A stretch of DNA of 10,981 bases from positions 1-10,981 of the forward strand of contig JAITBS010000140.1 in the NCBI GenBank assembly GCA_031283515.1, read 5' to 3'. The position numbers and the translations under genes are program-made. Below, one piece after another: positions 1-6,231 of this stretch. The notes under the pieces are model-generated. The model ran no database searches. It had not been told where the DNA came from and worked only from the letters and a program-made list of their open reading frames with translations. Each line of letters starts with the position of its first letter. The stretch's first letter is position 1. This stretch comes from Planctomycetaceae bacterium (lineage in GTDB: Bacteria; Planctomycetota; Planctomycetia; Pirellulales; Thermoguttaceae).

Positions 1-3
1 ATA

Positions 4-33
4 TTAAAAATCGCCTAATTAAGAATCGCCTAA
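4..33. repeat. 15-bp tandem repeat, two copies
   Basis: TTAAAAATCGCCTAA at 4-18 is followed directly by TTAAGAATCGCCTAA at 19-33, a 14 of 15 match. It lies at the window edge, so more copies could lie to the left. No function can be assigned. Confidence 0.7.
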
Positions 34-35
34 AA

Positions 36-166
36 TTTATACTTATCACACTTGCAATTCGGTGGTCGTTTTTTGGCGAGATAAACTGATTTTGACGGGA
101 TTTTAAATAAAAAACATCAAAAGTCTGCTCTTATAAATCCGAATTTTGAAGTGCAATAAGTGTAAT
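36..166. repeat. Imperfect inverted repeat, about 130 bp across
   Basis: The arm at 36-60 (core ACTTATCACACTT) matches the reverse complement of 141-166 (core ACTTATTGCACTT) with several mismatches and one gap over about 25 bases. It could be a decayed small mobile element or a chance pairing in AT-rich sequence. There is no coding capacity inside. Confidence 0.35.
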
Positions 167-269
167 AATTTGTGATGGGTAATGACAACCTTAAATCTCA
201 CTAAATCGTAACTATAAACTCCAAACTACAATTTTTGTAATATATCAGCGGAATAATTATTTTTGATTC

Positions 270-490
270 TTCACCCCAAAGGGGCGGCATTTTCATAACC
301 GTAGGTCAAGCGAAGCGCGACCTACGGTCAATACCTCACCTCAACATCGCCTGAAAGGCGAAACCGAACGATCCGAATTGTACAACCGACGATTATTAAA
401 ATTCTGTCTTTCAGACAGAGGTTTGTTAGTTGTACGAGTCCGCAGGTCGATGACCTGCGGTTATGAAAATCACACCCCTGTCGGGGTGAA
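270..490. repeat. Cluster of six palindromes with mirrored arms
   Basis: Six short hairpins sit within about 220 bp: CCCC-AAA-GGGG (276-286), ACCGTAGGTC/GACCTACGGT (298-307 with 319-328, perfect), TCGCC/GGCGA (347-361), TCTGTC/GACAGA (403-419), CCGCAGGTC-GAT-GACCTGCGG (440-460, perfect) and CACCCC/GGGGTG (473-488). The left arm ATTTTCATAACCGTAGGTC (289-307) is the reverse complement of 452-470 except at one base. GTACAAC (380-386) pairs with GTTGTAC (429-435). The whole block is therefore a large composite inverted repeat. It resembles dispersed intergenic palindromic repeats rather than a CRISPR array, because there are no equal-length spacers. Confidence 0.7.
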
Positions 491-566
491 AATCGAAAAA
501 CAAAAATGCCACTGAAATATTACGAATATTGTAATAATCCTTGCTTATTCGGGTCATAAACCACAC

Positions 567-617
567 GTTGATCATATTTTTCCGCAAAGTGTATTTAATA
601 TGAATATTTTGATCAAC
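567..617. repeat. 51-bp inverted repeat with 8-bp arms
   Basis: GTTGATCA (567-574) and TGATCAAC (610-617) are perfect reverse complements around an AT-rich 35-base centre. The right arm ends one base before the terminal-inverted-repeat element that starts at 619. It could be an operator, a recombination scar or chance. Confidence 0.4.
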
Positions 618-618
618 T

Positions 619-788
619 GTACTTTCCAAAAAAAATTAATGACAAATATCTTTATTTCTAAGTTTTTTTAATGTATTTGAATTAAATATACTTCTATACA
701 TTTATCAAAGATTCAAAATATCAAAGATTCAAAATTAACAAAAATAGGAAAAACAAAGGAAATTCGGGTTAAAATTTTTGGAAAGTAC
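619..788. mobile_element. MITE-like 170-bp element with 14-bp terminal inverted repeats
   Basis: GTACTTTCCAAAAA (619-632) is the exact reverse complement of TTTTTGGAAAGTAC (775-788). The interior is extremely AT-rich, has no coding capacity and contains a perfect 16-bp tandem duplication. Size, AT content and terminal repeats fit a miniature inverted-repeat element. No target-site duplication is visible at the ends (ACT before, CGA after), so mobility is an inference. The arms are partly homopolymeric, which raises the chance of coincidence, although the GGAAAGTAC part is not. Confidence 0.4.
704..735. repeat. Perfect 16-bp tandem duplication
   Basis: ATCAAAGATTCAAAAT occurs at 704-719 and again, unchanged, at 720-735. 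It lies inside the MITE-like element. Perfect identity suggests a recent slippage or duplication event. Confidence 0.8.
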
Positions 789-955
789 CGATATTAACTA
801 AAATCGTTTATTGTTGTACGGTAACCGGAACATTATTGCGATTTTGTAATACAATATATTCCGTTTTAATATTTTGTTTGAACGTTTCCGATAAAATATT
901 GTCTGCATTTTGAATTTCTGCATTTTATTTATTGGAATGAGTCGTTCTTAAATTT

Positions 956-2470
956 TCAGGTTGTCGTGAGTGTTTCCACTGCGCGGACAATACCCATTGC
1001 TTTATTGATTGTTTCTTTGCGTTCTAATTCCGGTACAGAATCGTAAACAATTCCGCCGCCGGCTTGAGCTGTTAATTTTCCGTTGCGAATTTTTGCGGTG
1101 CGGATGGTAATCGCAAAATCAATATTACCGCCAAACGAAATATACCCTGCTGCTCCACCGTAGGGACCGCGTGGTGTTTCCTCTTGTTCTGCAATAATCT
1201 GCATTGCCCGCACCTTCGGCGCTCCACTTAATGTTCCAGCCGGAAAAGTCGCTTCAAATAAATCGAAACCGTCATAACCGTCTTCCAGTTGTGCCGTAAC
1301 ATTTGAAACAAGATGCATCACATGCGGATGCCGTTCAATAAACATTAAATCTGTAACTTGAACTGTTCCTGTTTTCGCAATTCTGCCGAGATCATTTCGT
1401 CCCAAATCGACAAGCATTAAATGTTCCGCTTTTTCTTTCGGGTCACGTAACATTTCGTCTGCTAATTCCCGATCACGTTGTTCGGTTTCACCGCGTTTCC
1501 GTGTTCCGGCAATTGGTCGAAGTGTTGCGGTTCGGCCTTCGAGGCGAATCATTGTTTCCGGAGACGAACCCGCTAACACCGAACCACTCAAGTGCATGAA
1601 AAATAGATACGGAGCCGGATTCGCAAAACGTAACGCCCGATATAACGAAACTGCATCCGGAGCCTGTTCCGAAATAAATTGTTGCGAAAAAACACATTGA
1701 ATCAAATCACCGGCAGCAATATGTTCCTTGATAATTTCAACACGGTGATAATATTCCTCTTCCGGTAACACCGGTCTCAATTTCAGTTTTCCCGTATGTT
1801 TCGGTTGCGGCATAGGCATTGGTTTTTCAAGTTCAGCGGCAATACGTTCTGTTTCCGTAACAGCATCAGCATATAATTTTCGAAGATCAACACCGGACGA
1901 CTGATTAGCCGGTATTTGATGAGATGATTTTTGATTCGGAAATGTCAAAACACAAATGGTCAATGTTTGCCGGGCATTGTCAAAAATTAACATTATTCGC
2001 GGAATCACGAAACTTGCAAACGGTTCATTTTCGAGTTGATTCGGAATATTTTCGAAAAATTCAACCATTTCGTACGCAAAATAACCGACAAGTCCGCCAA
2101 AAAAACGCGGTAAATCAGGGTGTTCCGCCGCTTGATATCGTGTCATTAATTGACGCAACACCTGTAACGGTTTACCGTGATGCGGCGTTCTATTTTCCGC
2201 AACGATTTTACCGGATTCGTCATATTCTGTTATGGAAAAGTCGTTTCGGTAAACTTCGATGAATGCATGTGGGGCAATTCCAAGAAACGAATATCGTCCC
2301 CATTTTTCGCCGCCTTCAACACTTTCAAGCAGGAAAACACCTTCCTGACCATTGTAAAACCGTTGCAACAACGAAACCGGTGTGTGTAAATCTGCTAAGA
2401 GTTGATGTGTTACAGGAACAACATCGGCTTTTTGGCATTCCGCCAGAAAATGATCAAGTTGAGTGGTCAT
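956..2470 (-). CDS. trpE: Anthranilate synthase component I
   Basis: This is the chorismate-using subunit of anthranilate synthase: chorismate plus ammonia (from glutamine via TrpG) gives anthranilate, the first committed step of tryptophan synthesis in the cytoplasm. The product is 504 residues, normal for TrpE. The N-terminal domain carries LLES (47-50), the motif tied to tryptophan feedback binding. The C-terminal chorismate-binding domain has GTRKRG (322-327), LVDLGRNDLGRI (353-364), PAGTLSGAPK (410-419), a GPYGGAAGYI block (435-444) and QAGGGIVYDS (469-478). The frame stays open upstream to an ATG at 2665, but those 65 extra codons run through a leader peptide and two terminators, so ATG 2470 is chosen. 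No Shine-Dalgarno is visible at 2470; the upstream sequence is U-rich. The Trp-rich leader favours TrpE over the paralogue PabB. No trpG lies in the window. Confidence 0.95.
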   Translation of the reverse strand: MTTQLDHFLAECQKADVVPVTHQLLADLHTPVSLLQRFYNGQEGVFLLESVEGGEKWGRYSFLGIAPHAFIEVYRNDFSITEYDESGKIVAENRTPHHGKPLQVLRQLMTRYQAAEHPDLPRFFGGLVGYFAYEMVEFFENIPNQLENEPFASFVIPRIMLIFDNARQTLTICVLTFPNQKSSHQIPANQSSGVDLRKLYADAVTETERIAAELEKPMPMPQPKHTGKLKLRPVLPEEEYYHRVEIIKEHIAAGDLIQCVFSQQFISEQAPDAVSLYRALRFANPAPYLFFMHLSGSVLAGSSPETMIRLEGRTATLRPIAGTRKRGETEQRDRELADEMLRDPKEKAEHLMLVDLGRNDLGRIAKTGTVQVTDLMFIERHPHVMHLVSNVTAQLEDGYDGFDLFEATFPAGTLSGAPKVRAMQIIAEQEETPRGPYGGAAGYISFGGNIDFAITIRTAKIRNGKLTAQAGGGIVYDSVPELERKETINKAMGIVRAVETLTTT

Positions 2471-2507
2471 CACAAAACAATGAAAAAATAAATAAAAAAA
2501 AGGGAAT

Positions 2508-2539
2508 AAAAAAAGCCAACCTCTTTTAATAGGCGGCTT
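2508..2539 (-). terminator. Second terminator-like hairpin before trpE
   Basis: On the minus strand AAGCC-G-CCT, an eight-base loop and AGG-TT-GGCTT form an 8-bp stem with a small internal loop, followed by seven T. It lies about 20 bases downstream of the first terminator and about 40 bases before the trpE start. It could be a backup terminator, a second regulated step, or part of an alternative fold: its GGCTT arm can also pair with the AAGCC at 2589-2593 ahead of the first stem. Confidence 0.6.
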
Positions 2540-2558
2540 TTCCGTCTTGGTGATTGAC

Positions 2559-2588
2559 AAAAAAAACCGTGAACAATTTTGCTCACGG
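2559..2588 (-). terminator. trp attenuator terminator
   Basis: On the minus strand CCGTGAGCA (2588-2580) pairs with TGTTCACGG (2575-2567): nine pairs, one of them G-U, around a four-base AAAT loop. Eight consecutive T follow (2566-2559). This is a textbook intrinsic terminator placed between the promoter and trpE, 33 bases after the leader-peptide stop. With no other gene on this strand upstream, it can only act on the trpE transcript itself, which is the arrangement expected for attenuation. Confidence 0.88.
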
Positions 2589-2632
2589 CTTGTCTGGATT
2601 GTATTTTTAACGACAAAACAATTACCGGAGCA
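2580..2632 (-). promoter_or_regulatory. Predicted trp antiterminator pairing
   Basis: On the minus strand TGCTCCGG (2632-2625), at the end of the leader peptide, can pair with CCGTGAGCA (2588-2580), the 5' arm of the terminator. This gives eight pairs with a single bulged T. The two structures exclude each other. A ribosome stalled at the Trp codons (2643-2657) would leave TGCTCCGG free, allowing the antiterminator and read-through into trpE. A ribosome reaching the stop codon (2624-2622) would cover it, allowing termination. The pairings are read from the sequence; the mechanism is known from enteric trp operons. Confidence 0.75.
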
Positions 2633-2699
2633 TTTCGGTATTCCACCAGAAACGCCAACTATCATTAGTTACTGTAAAATAATCGAAATAGTTCATCAT
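2622..2699 (-). CDS. trpL: trp operon leader peptide
   Basis: This is a 25-codon reading frame starting about 33 bases after the predicted transcription start. It reads MMNYFDYFTVTNDSW for residues 1-15, then RFWWNTEMLR and stop. Residues 15, 18 and 19 are Trp (W-R-F-W-W), very unlikely by chance in a short AT-rich frame. An AAAAGAG purine stretch sits just upstream, best spaced for the second of the two adjacent ATGs (2694-2696). An in-frame ATG at 2711 would add four residues but has no ribosome site. The peptide is also rich in Tyr and Phe (residues 4-8). Its role is to report charged tRNA-Trp supply to the attenuator. It is too short for ordinary gene callers and overlaps an out-of-frame upstream extension of trpE. 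Confidence 0.85.
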   Translation of the reverse strand: MMNYFDYFTVTNDSWRFWWNTEMLR

Positions 2700-2738
2700 T
2701 ACTCTTTTCATTTCAAAAAAGAATTTAATTTCGGAATA

Positions 2739-2766
2739 ATTCTATTATTTCGTTTTACTTTGTCAA
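2739..2766 (-). promoter_or_regulatory. trpL-trpE promoter
   Basis: On the minus strand a perfect TTGACA (2766-2761), a 16-base spacer and TAGAAT (2744-2739, five of six to consensus) form a strong sigma70-type promoter. Transcription would start near 2732, giving a leader of about 260 bases before trpE. Confidence 0.8.
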
Positions 2767-2795
2767 GCGGGCGGTTCGTAGGTTAGGAACCCCAC

Positions 2796-2823
2796 GATTT
2801 GTTCCTGTTGATTTGTCCCTGTT
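2796..2823. repeat. 14-bp tandem repeat upstream of the trp promoter
   Basis: GATTTGTTCCTGTT (2796-2809) and GATTTGTCCCTGTT (2810-2823) differ at one base. They lie about 30 bp upstream of the trp -35 box. They could be paired binding sites for a regulator or a simple duplication. Confidence 0.6.
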
Positions 2824-2947
2824 CACGAACAAAATCAGAAAACCTAATATTACGATTATTTTTATGAGAAATATATTGTCAGGAATGATCATAGATCAAC
2901 TGTTATGCTTCTTCGGCGAAAGGTCGATTACATGTTACAGTTTTATT

Positions 2948-2974
2948 GTAAGTCTTTTTTATAGAAAGGCTTAC
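2948..2974. repeat. 10-bp stem hairpin
   Basis: GTAAGTCTTT (2948-2957) pairs with AAAGGCTTAC (2965-2974) around a seven-base loop, with one G-T pair. It is followed on the plus strand by a run of ten A, not T, and on the minus strand the T-run precedes the stem, so it does not read as an intrinsic terminator in either direction. Confidence 0.5.
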
Positions 2975-3096
2975 GAAAAAAAAAATAACCAGCTGTTTAC
3001 TACCAGGTTCACTCCTCAAAACGGTCTTGTTCACCAGATGCGGGAATTGATGGTAAAGTGTTGATTACAAATAGGTTATGAAATATTTCGATACAA

Positions 3097-3138
3097 AACA
3101 CGATTAAAATGTTCACTTTAGAATATTGTTAATGTGTT
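3097..3138. repeat. 17-bp stem hairpin with two single-base bulges
   Basis: AACAC/GTGTT, ATTAA/TTAAT and AATGTTC/GAATATT stack in register, separated by one bulged G on each side, with a six-base ACTTTA loop (3115-3120). It is one of the longest hairpins in the window. There is no T-run after it on either strand. It may be a structured transcript, a protein-binding dyad or a repeat element. Confidence 0.5.
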
Positions 3139-3368
3139 CTGTTTAGTCTGACAAATAGTATCGGTAACTAATAATTATGAGGTAATTTAAAGTGTATTAT
3201 AGGTCATCGACAGTGCCATTGACTCAAGGGATTGTTTTTTCATCACAACCGTGCTAAATTAATAATCATGTTCAAGATTTATTGAACTCCAATTCGTTTT
3301 GTATTAACAACACTTTTTCAGTGTGATTTGTTTTTGTGATAGAAATAAATGATTTTAAAGGTTTGGCT

Positions 3369-5402
3369 ATGAGGAGAATTTGTTCTCTTATTCTATGTTT
3401 TATTTTTTTATTTGTTTTGCCTCTTCAGGCAGCACCTCAGATGTTGGTCGGGGTGGACAGAGCAACAATTTATGAGGGCGAGTCAATCCTTTACTGGATA
3501 ACACTTCTTGACACACAACCGATTGATGACTCTATTACACCGGATATTTCCGCTCTTACGGATTTCAATGTTCAGGCACTTCCCAAACAACCGTTAAATC
3601 AACACTCAATTCAAATTATTAACGGTTCGCGTACGGAAAATATGACTTCACGTATTCGGTTTGCGTACATTTTGACACCTAAGAAAAGCGGTTCGCTTAT
3701 TATTCCGAAGCCGAACGTTTCTGTGAAGGGTCAACAACTTGTTCCTGATTCTGTGGAAATTGGCGGTCAGTCCTTGCGGGAAACATCGTTTGGCGGGGCA
3801 ATTCCAGTTACGGTTAAACCGCCAAACGATCAAGACCTTGTCCGATTAAAAATCGAAATAGATAAAACACGGCTTTATCCTTTCCAGCCTTTAACAGTGA
3901 CTTTGGTTGTTCAAGTTAAGGGATTACCGGACAAAATTGATTCAGGGCAATCAATGAATCCGCTTCAGGTTTTGTCTGAGCCTCCCAAGTTGACCATACC
4001 TTGGGCAAACGATGATACCTCACTTCCTAAGGGAATGGTTCCGCAACAAAAATACAGTGATTGGCTTAACAGTTTGGTTGTCCGGCGACCGCAACACGGT
4101 TTTGCGATTAACGATTATACTTCTAACAGTTTTGGTATTGACGATGATTTTTTTCGTTCTCCGTTATCGTTTGGCGGCATGATTCGGCGAACTCCGTTTC
4201 AGTTTGCTCCCAAACCTGTGAAAATTCAACTTTCAGATTTAAACGGCAAGGAAACAACGTATTGGGAATTTCGTTTTTCCCGAACATTTATGCCCGAAGA
4301 AATCGGACGTTTTTCATTTGGTTCTGTTACATTGAAAGGTGTTTTTGCCGCCGCTGACCCGAATACACCGCAAGGAGTTTCACTGTGTGATGTTTATGCG
4401 TTGGCTTCGGAAGTTTCGGTTGATGTTGTTGATGTTCCTCAGGCAAACCGTCCGGAGTCTTATATTGGGGCGTTTGGAACATTCGACTGGTCTGTTGACC
4501 TTCAACCGCGTCAGGCAAAAGTCGGTGAACCAATGACATTAACGTTGCGTTTATCAGGTCAAGGATCAACCGCCCATGTTAAACCGCCGGAATTGTCACA
4601 GAATACGGAAATTACCGCAAATTTCAAAGTCTATCCGCCAACTGAAGAAGTAAACGGAAAATCTTGTACATTTACTTACACGGTTCGTCCAACACAAGAA
4701 GGTTCACTTGTTTTTCCGTCTCTCTCTGCGGTGTTTTTCGATGTCGAAAAAGAAGATTTTGTAACTCTCCAAAGTAATCCGATTACAGTAGAAATTACCG
4801 AAACGAGAAATTCTCATTCCGCACCGGTGTTTAGTAACAGTCAACGATCTTTTTCGGGAACATTGGAACGTTCGGAAAAAGGGTTATTTGCCAATATGAC
4901 CGATCCTCACGAAGCGGTTCAACATTCAGTTGATTTTGTTCGTTGGGTGTTTATTGTGATTTCGTTGTTTTCGGTTTATGGAGTGTTTGTGTTTGGTGCT
5001 TTTGTTTGGCGGACATGCCATTCCAATCCGAAACTTCGCCGCCGCCGTAACGCAAGCAAACGAGCAAAACAACGTCTCACCGAAATAGTAACAACACGGC
5101 AAAAATCAAACAATCAAACGGTATTGTTTGGAAATGAACTCCAAAACGTCTTTTTTGGTTACGTTGCAGATTTAACTGATGGAGCAGAACAAGGTATGAC
5201 TACGAAAGACGCCTGTATCAAATTGTTGGAACTTGGAGCAACGGAACAAACCGTCAGAGAAATACGGGGTGTTCTCGAAACACTGGATGCGGCTCGATAT
5301 GGCGGCTTCGATCTAAAAACATTGGATGAATTGGCAGAAGAAACAAATCTCTTCTTAAATCGTATTCCCAAAGAACTAATCTCGTCCGGAAATTTTTTGT
5401 AA
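3369..5402 (+). CDS. batD: BatD-like membrane-anchored protein
   Basis: The 677-residue product has BatD architecture. There is an N-terminal signal sequence (1-21, hydrophobic core LILCFIFLFVLPLQA), a long exported beta-rich region of Ig-like repeats (about 25-480, with the typical opening VGVDRATIYEGESILYWI), one transmembrane helix (about 525-547), a basic stop-transfer patch (LRRRR near 556-560) and a roughly 100-residue cytoplasmic tail. In the family, BatD works with von Willebrand-domain proteins BatA/BatB and a MoxR-type ATPase in envelope stress or metal-centre assembly; its exact role is unsettled. None of these partners is in the window, so this copy appears to stand alone. A GTG in frame at 3336 would add 11 residues ahead of the signal peptide; ATG 3369 is preferred because AAAGG lies seven bases upstream. 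Confidence 0.78.
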   Translation: MRRICSLILCFIFLFVLPLQAAPQMLVGVDRATIYEGESILYWITLLDTQPIDDSITPDISALTDFNVQALPKQPLNQHSIQIINGSRTENMTSRIRFAYILTPKKSGSLIIPKPNVSVKGQQLVPDSVEIGGQSLRETSFGGAIPVTVKPPNDQDLVRLKIEIDKTRLYPFQPLTVTLVVQVKGLPDKIDSGQSMNPLQVLSEPPKLTIPWANDDTSLPKGMVPQQKYSDWLNSLVVRRPQHGFAINDYTSNSFGIDDDFFRSPLSFGGMIRRTPFQFAPKPVKIQLSDLNGKETTYWEFRFSRTFMPEEIGRFSFGSVTLKGVFAAADPNTPQGVSLCDVYALASEVSVDVVDVPQANRPESYIGAFGTFDWSVDLQPRQAKVGEPMTLTLRLSGQGSTAHVKPPELSQNTEITANFKVYPPTEEVNGKSCTFTYTVRPTQEGSLVFPSLSAVFFDVEKEDFVTLQSNPITVEITETRNSHSAPVFSNSQRSFSGTLERSEKGLFANMTDPHEAVQHSVDFVRWVFIVISLFSVYGVFVFGAFVWRTCHSNPKLRRRRNASKRAKQRLTEIVTTRQKSNNQTVLFGNELQNVFFGYVADLTDGAEQGMTTKDACIKLLELGATEQTVREIRGVLETLDAARYGGFDLKTLDELAEETNLFLNRIPKELISSGNFL

Positions 5403-5458
5403 TTCAATTGTCCGGAAAAACATCTTGTACTGTTTATTTTTCGTTCGCAAATTACAAG

Positions 5459-5510
5459 CCCGCAGATTTTCACAGAAAAAAATCTGCGTCTATCTGCGTA
5501 ATCTGTGGAC
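5459..5510. repeat. CGCAGATTTT hairpin repeat
   Basis: CGCAGATTTT (5461-5470) pairs perfectly with AAAATCTGCG (5479-5488) around an eight-base loop. It is followed by ATCTGCG and ATCTGTGG, giving a row of related ATCTG units. Intergenic sequences of this ATCTGCGTAATCTGTGG style are, from memory, found dispersed in genomes of several phyla. Here it sits just after the batD-like stop and may help transcription end, although no T-run follows. Confidence 0.6.
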
Positions 5511-5579
5511 TATTTAAAAGAATCAACGGACTATCGAAACGAAATATCCGAATAGTCATAAATTAGTTTTCTGTAATTA

Positions 5580-5635
5580 TTCAGTGGAATATTCGTTCTT
5601 AAAACCGTTGCCGGTCCGATAAAACTTCCACTGAA
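5580..5635. repeat. 56-bp inverted repeat
   Basis: TTCAGTGGAA (5580-5589) and TTCCACTGAA (5626-5635) are perfect 10-bp inverted arms around a 36-base centre that itself contains ACCG/CGGT. The right arm is part of a 15-mer, CCACTGAAATATTAC (5628-5642), found again at 509-523 and in degenerate form at 9356-9370. Confidence 0.6.
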
Positions 5636-5654
5636 ATATTACTTCAAATTAAAA

Positions 5655-6032
5655 TTATGCTTGCCAAAGTCCATGTAGGTTGCAATATTCTCTTGCGACA
5701 ATTGGTATTCCTGCTTCGATATTAAACACGGCTTTGGGTTCATCACCTGGTTTGAGTTGGACTCGTTGTAATTTATTATTTTGCCGGATTTCGATCCAAG
5801 CGATATGATGTTTTTCTTCCATTGGGTGCGGCGTACTTCCAACTTGAACAGTTGCAGTATTTCCGTTGACGGTAACAACGGGAACATGTTTTTCTTTTGC
5901 AGCGTCCGCCGTATTTTCTTTTTGCAAGGTCATTTCCTGTCCGCAACAAATTAAATCACCATCGGCTCCGTCAAGCACTTCAATGATATTGCCGCATAAT
6001 TCACACACATACACTTCATAAATTTTTGCCAT
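5655..6032 (-). CDS. dfx: Desulfoferrodoxin (class I superoxide reductase)
   Basis: The enzyme reduces superoxide to hydrogen peroxide without making oxygen, a typical defence of anaerobes and microaerophiles, and acts in the cytoplasm. The 125-residue length is standard. The N-terminal desulforedoxin domain has the four Fe ligands of centre I: Cys10, Cys13, Cys29 and Cys30. The C-terminal catalytic domain has the centre II ligands His49, His69, His75, Cys117 and His120, plus the conserved Glu47-Lys48 pair in EKHVPV. All ligands are intact. The start ATG 6032 (MAKIYEVYVC) is chosen because the upstream frame to 6113 runs through the promoter. The Shine-Dalgarno is weak (AGAGAA). No rubredoxin or peroxidase gene is adjacent. 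Confidence 0.95.
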   Translation of the reverse strand: MAKIYEVYVCELCGNIIEVLDGADGDLICCGQEMTLQKENTADAAKEKHVPVVTVNGNTATVQVGSTPHPMEEKHHIAWIEIRQNNKLQRVQLKPGDEPKAVFNIEAGIPIVAREYCNLHGLWQA

Positions 6033-6084
6033 AATTAGATTCTCTAGGGTTAGGGAATGGAGAATGAAATAAACAACATGAGAT

Positions 6085-6113
6085 ATTGTAGAGCATGACA
6101 AAGTATAAATCAA
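6085..6113 (-). promoter_or_regulatory. dfx promoter
   Basis: On the minus strand TTGATT (6113-6108), a 17-base spacer and TACAAT (6090-6085, five of six) match sigma70 spacing. Transcription would start near 6078, some 45 bases before the dfx ATG. No obvious PerR or Fur box is seen. Confidence 0.65.
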
Positions 6114-6231
6114 GACGCCTTAATAAAAACATTTTTCCGGCAATTACTTGTGGCAACTTCTAAAAGATTATTTTTTGACAGGCTGAATATTGACTGCAAA
6201 AGGTAAACAATTGAATAGATACAAATAATTA

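Larger units (their letters stand above)
1..955. other. Repeat-rich intergenic region, no supported gene
   Basis: No reading frame here looks like a real gene. The only ORF above 60 codons (426-629, minus) runs through palindromic repeats and lacks protein-like composition. The stretch is very AT-rich and holds several repeat structures, listed separately: a 15-bp tandem repeat, a long imperfect inverted repeat, a cluster of palindromes, a 51-bp inverted repeat and a 170-bp element with terminal inverted repeats. No trpG or other trp gene follows trpE on its strand, so trpE ends its unit facing this repeat region. No clear intrinsic terminator is visible just after the trpE stop. Confidence 0.7.
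2767..3368. other. Intergenic region between trpE and batD units
   Basis: No gene is supported. An 83-codon plus-strand frame (2813-3064) starts at TTG, has no ribosome site and no recognisable family features. The region lies behind both divergent units and holds a 14-bp tandem repeat and two hairpins, listed separately. A weak plus-strand promoter for the batD-like gene may be TTGTTT (3232-3237), 17 bases, TAAATT (3255-3260), but the match is poor. Confidence 0.55.
5403..5654. other. Convergent intergenic region
   Basis: This separates two genes that end towards each other, batD-like (plus) and dfx (minus). It has no reading frame of note and holds two repeat structures described separately. 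Inside the second, ACCG-GCAA-CGGT followed by TTTT on the minus strand (about 5602-5616) is a weak terminator candidate for dfx with a GNRA-type loop. Confidence 0.6.

Noticed and set aside
270..490. Possible CRISPR array
   Set aside because: The palindromes differ in sequence and spacing; there are no repeated units with equal spacers and no cas gene.
426..629. 67-codon minus-strand ORF
   Set aside because: It runs through two perfect palindromes and has no ribosome site; the protein-like end is the translation of the repeat.
808..924. Short minus-strand frame after trpE that reads like protein (ends NNVPVTVQQ)
   Set aside because: It has 38 codons, no start codon and a stop just upstream. 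It could be a gene remnant but cannot be shown from this sequence.
2471..2665. 65-residue N-terminal extension of trpE
   Set aside because: It would be encoded by the attenuator, two terminators and U-rich spacer, and standard TrpE begins at about 2470.
2948..2985. Hairpin next to a ten-base A/T run as a terminator
   Set aside because: On the strand where the run is T it lies before the stem, not after it.
2813..3064. 83-codon plus-strand ORF
   Set aside because: It starts at TTG with no ribosome site, contains a hairpin, and has no recognisable domain.
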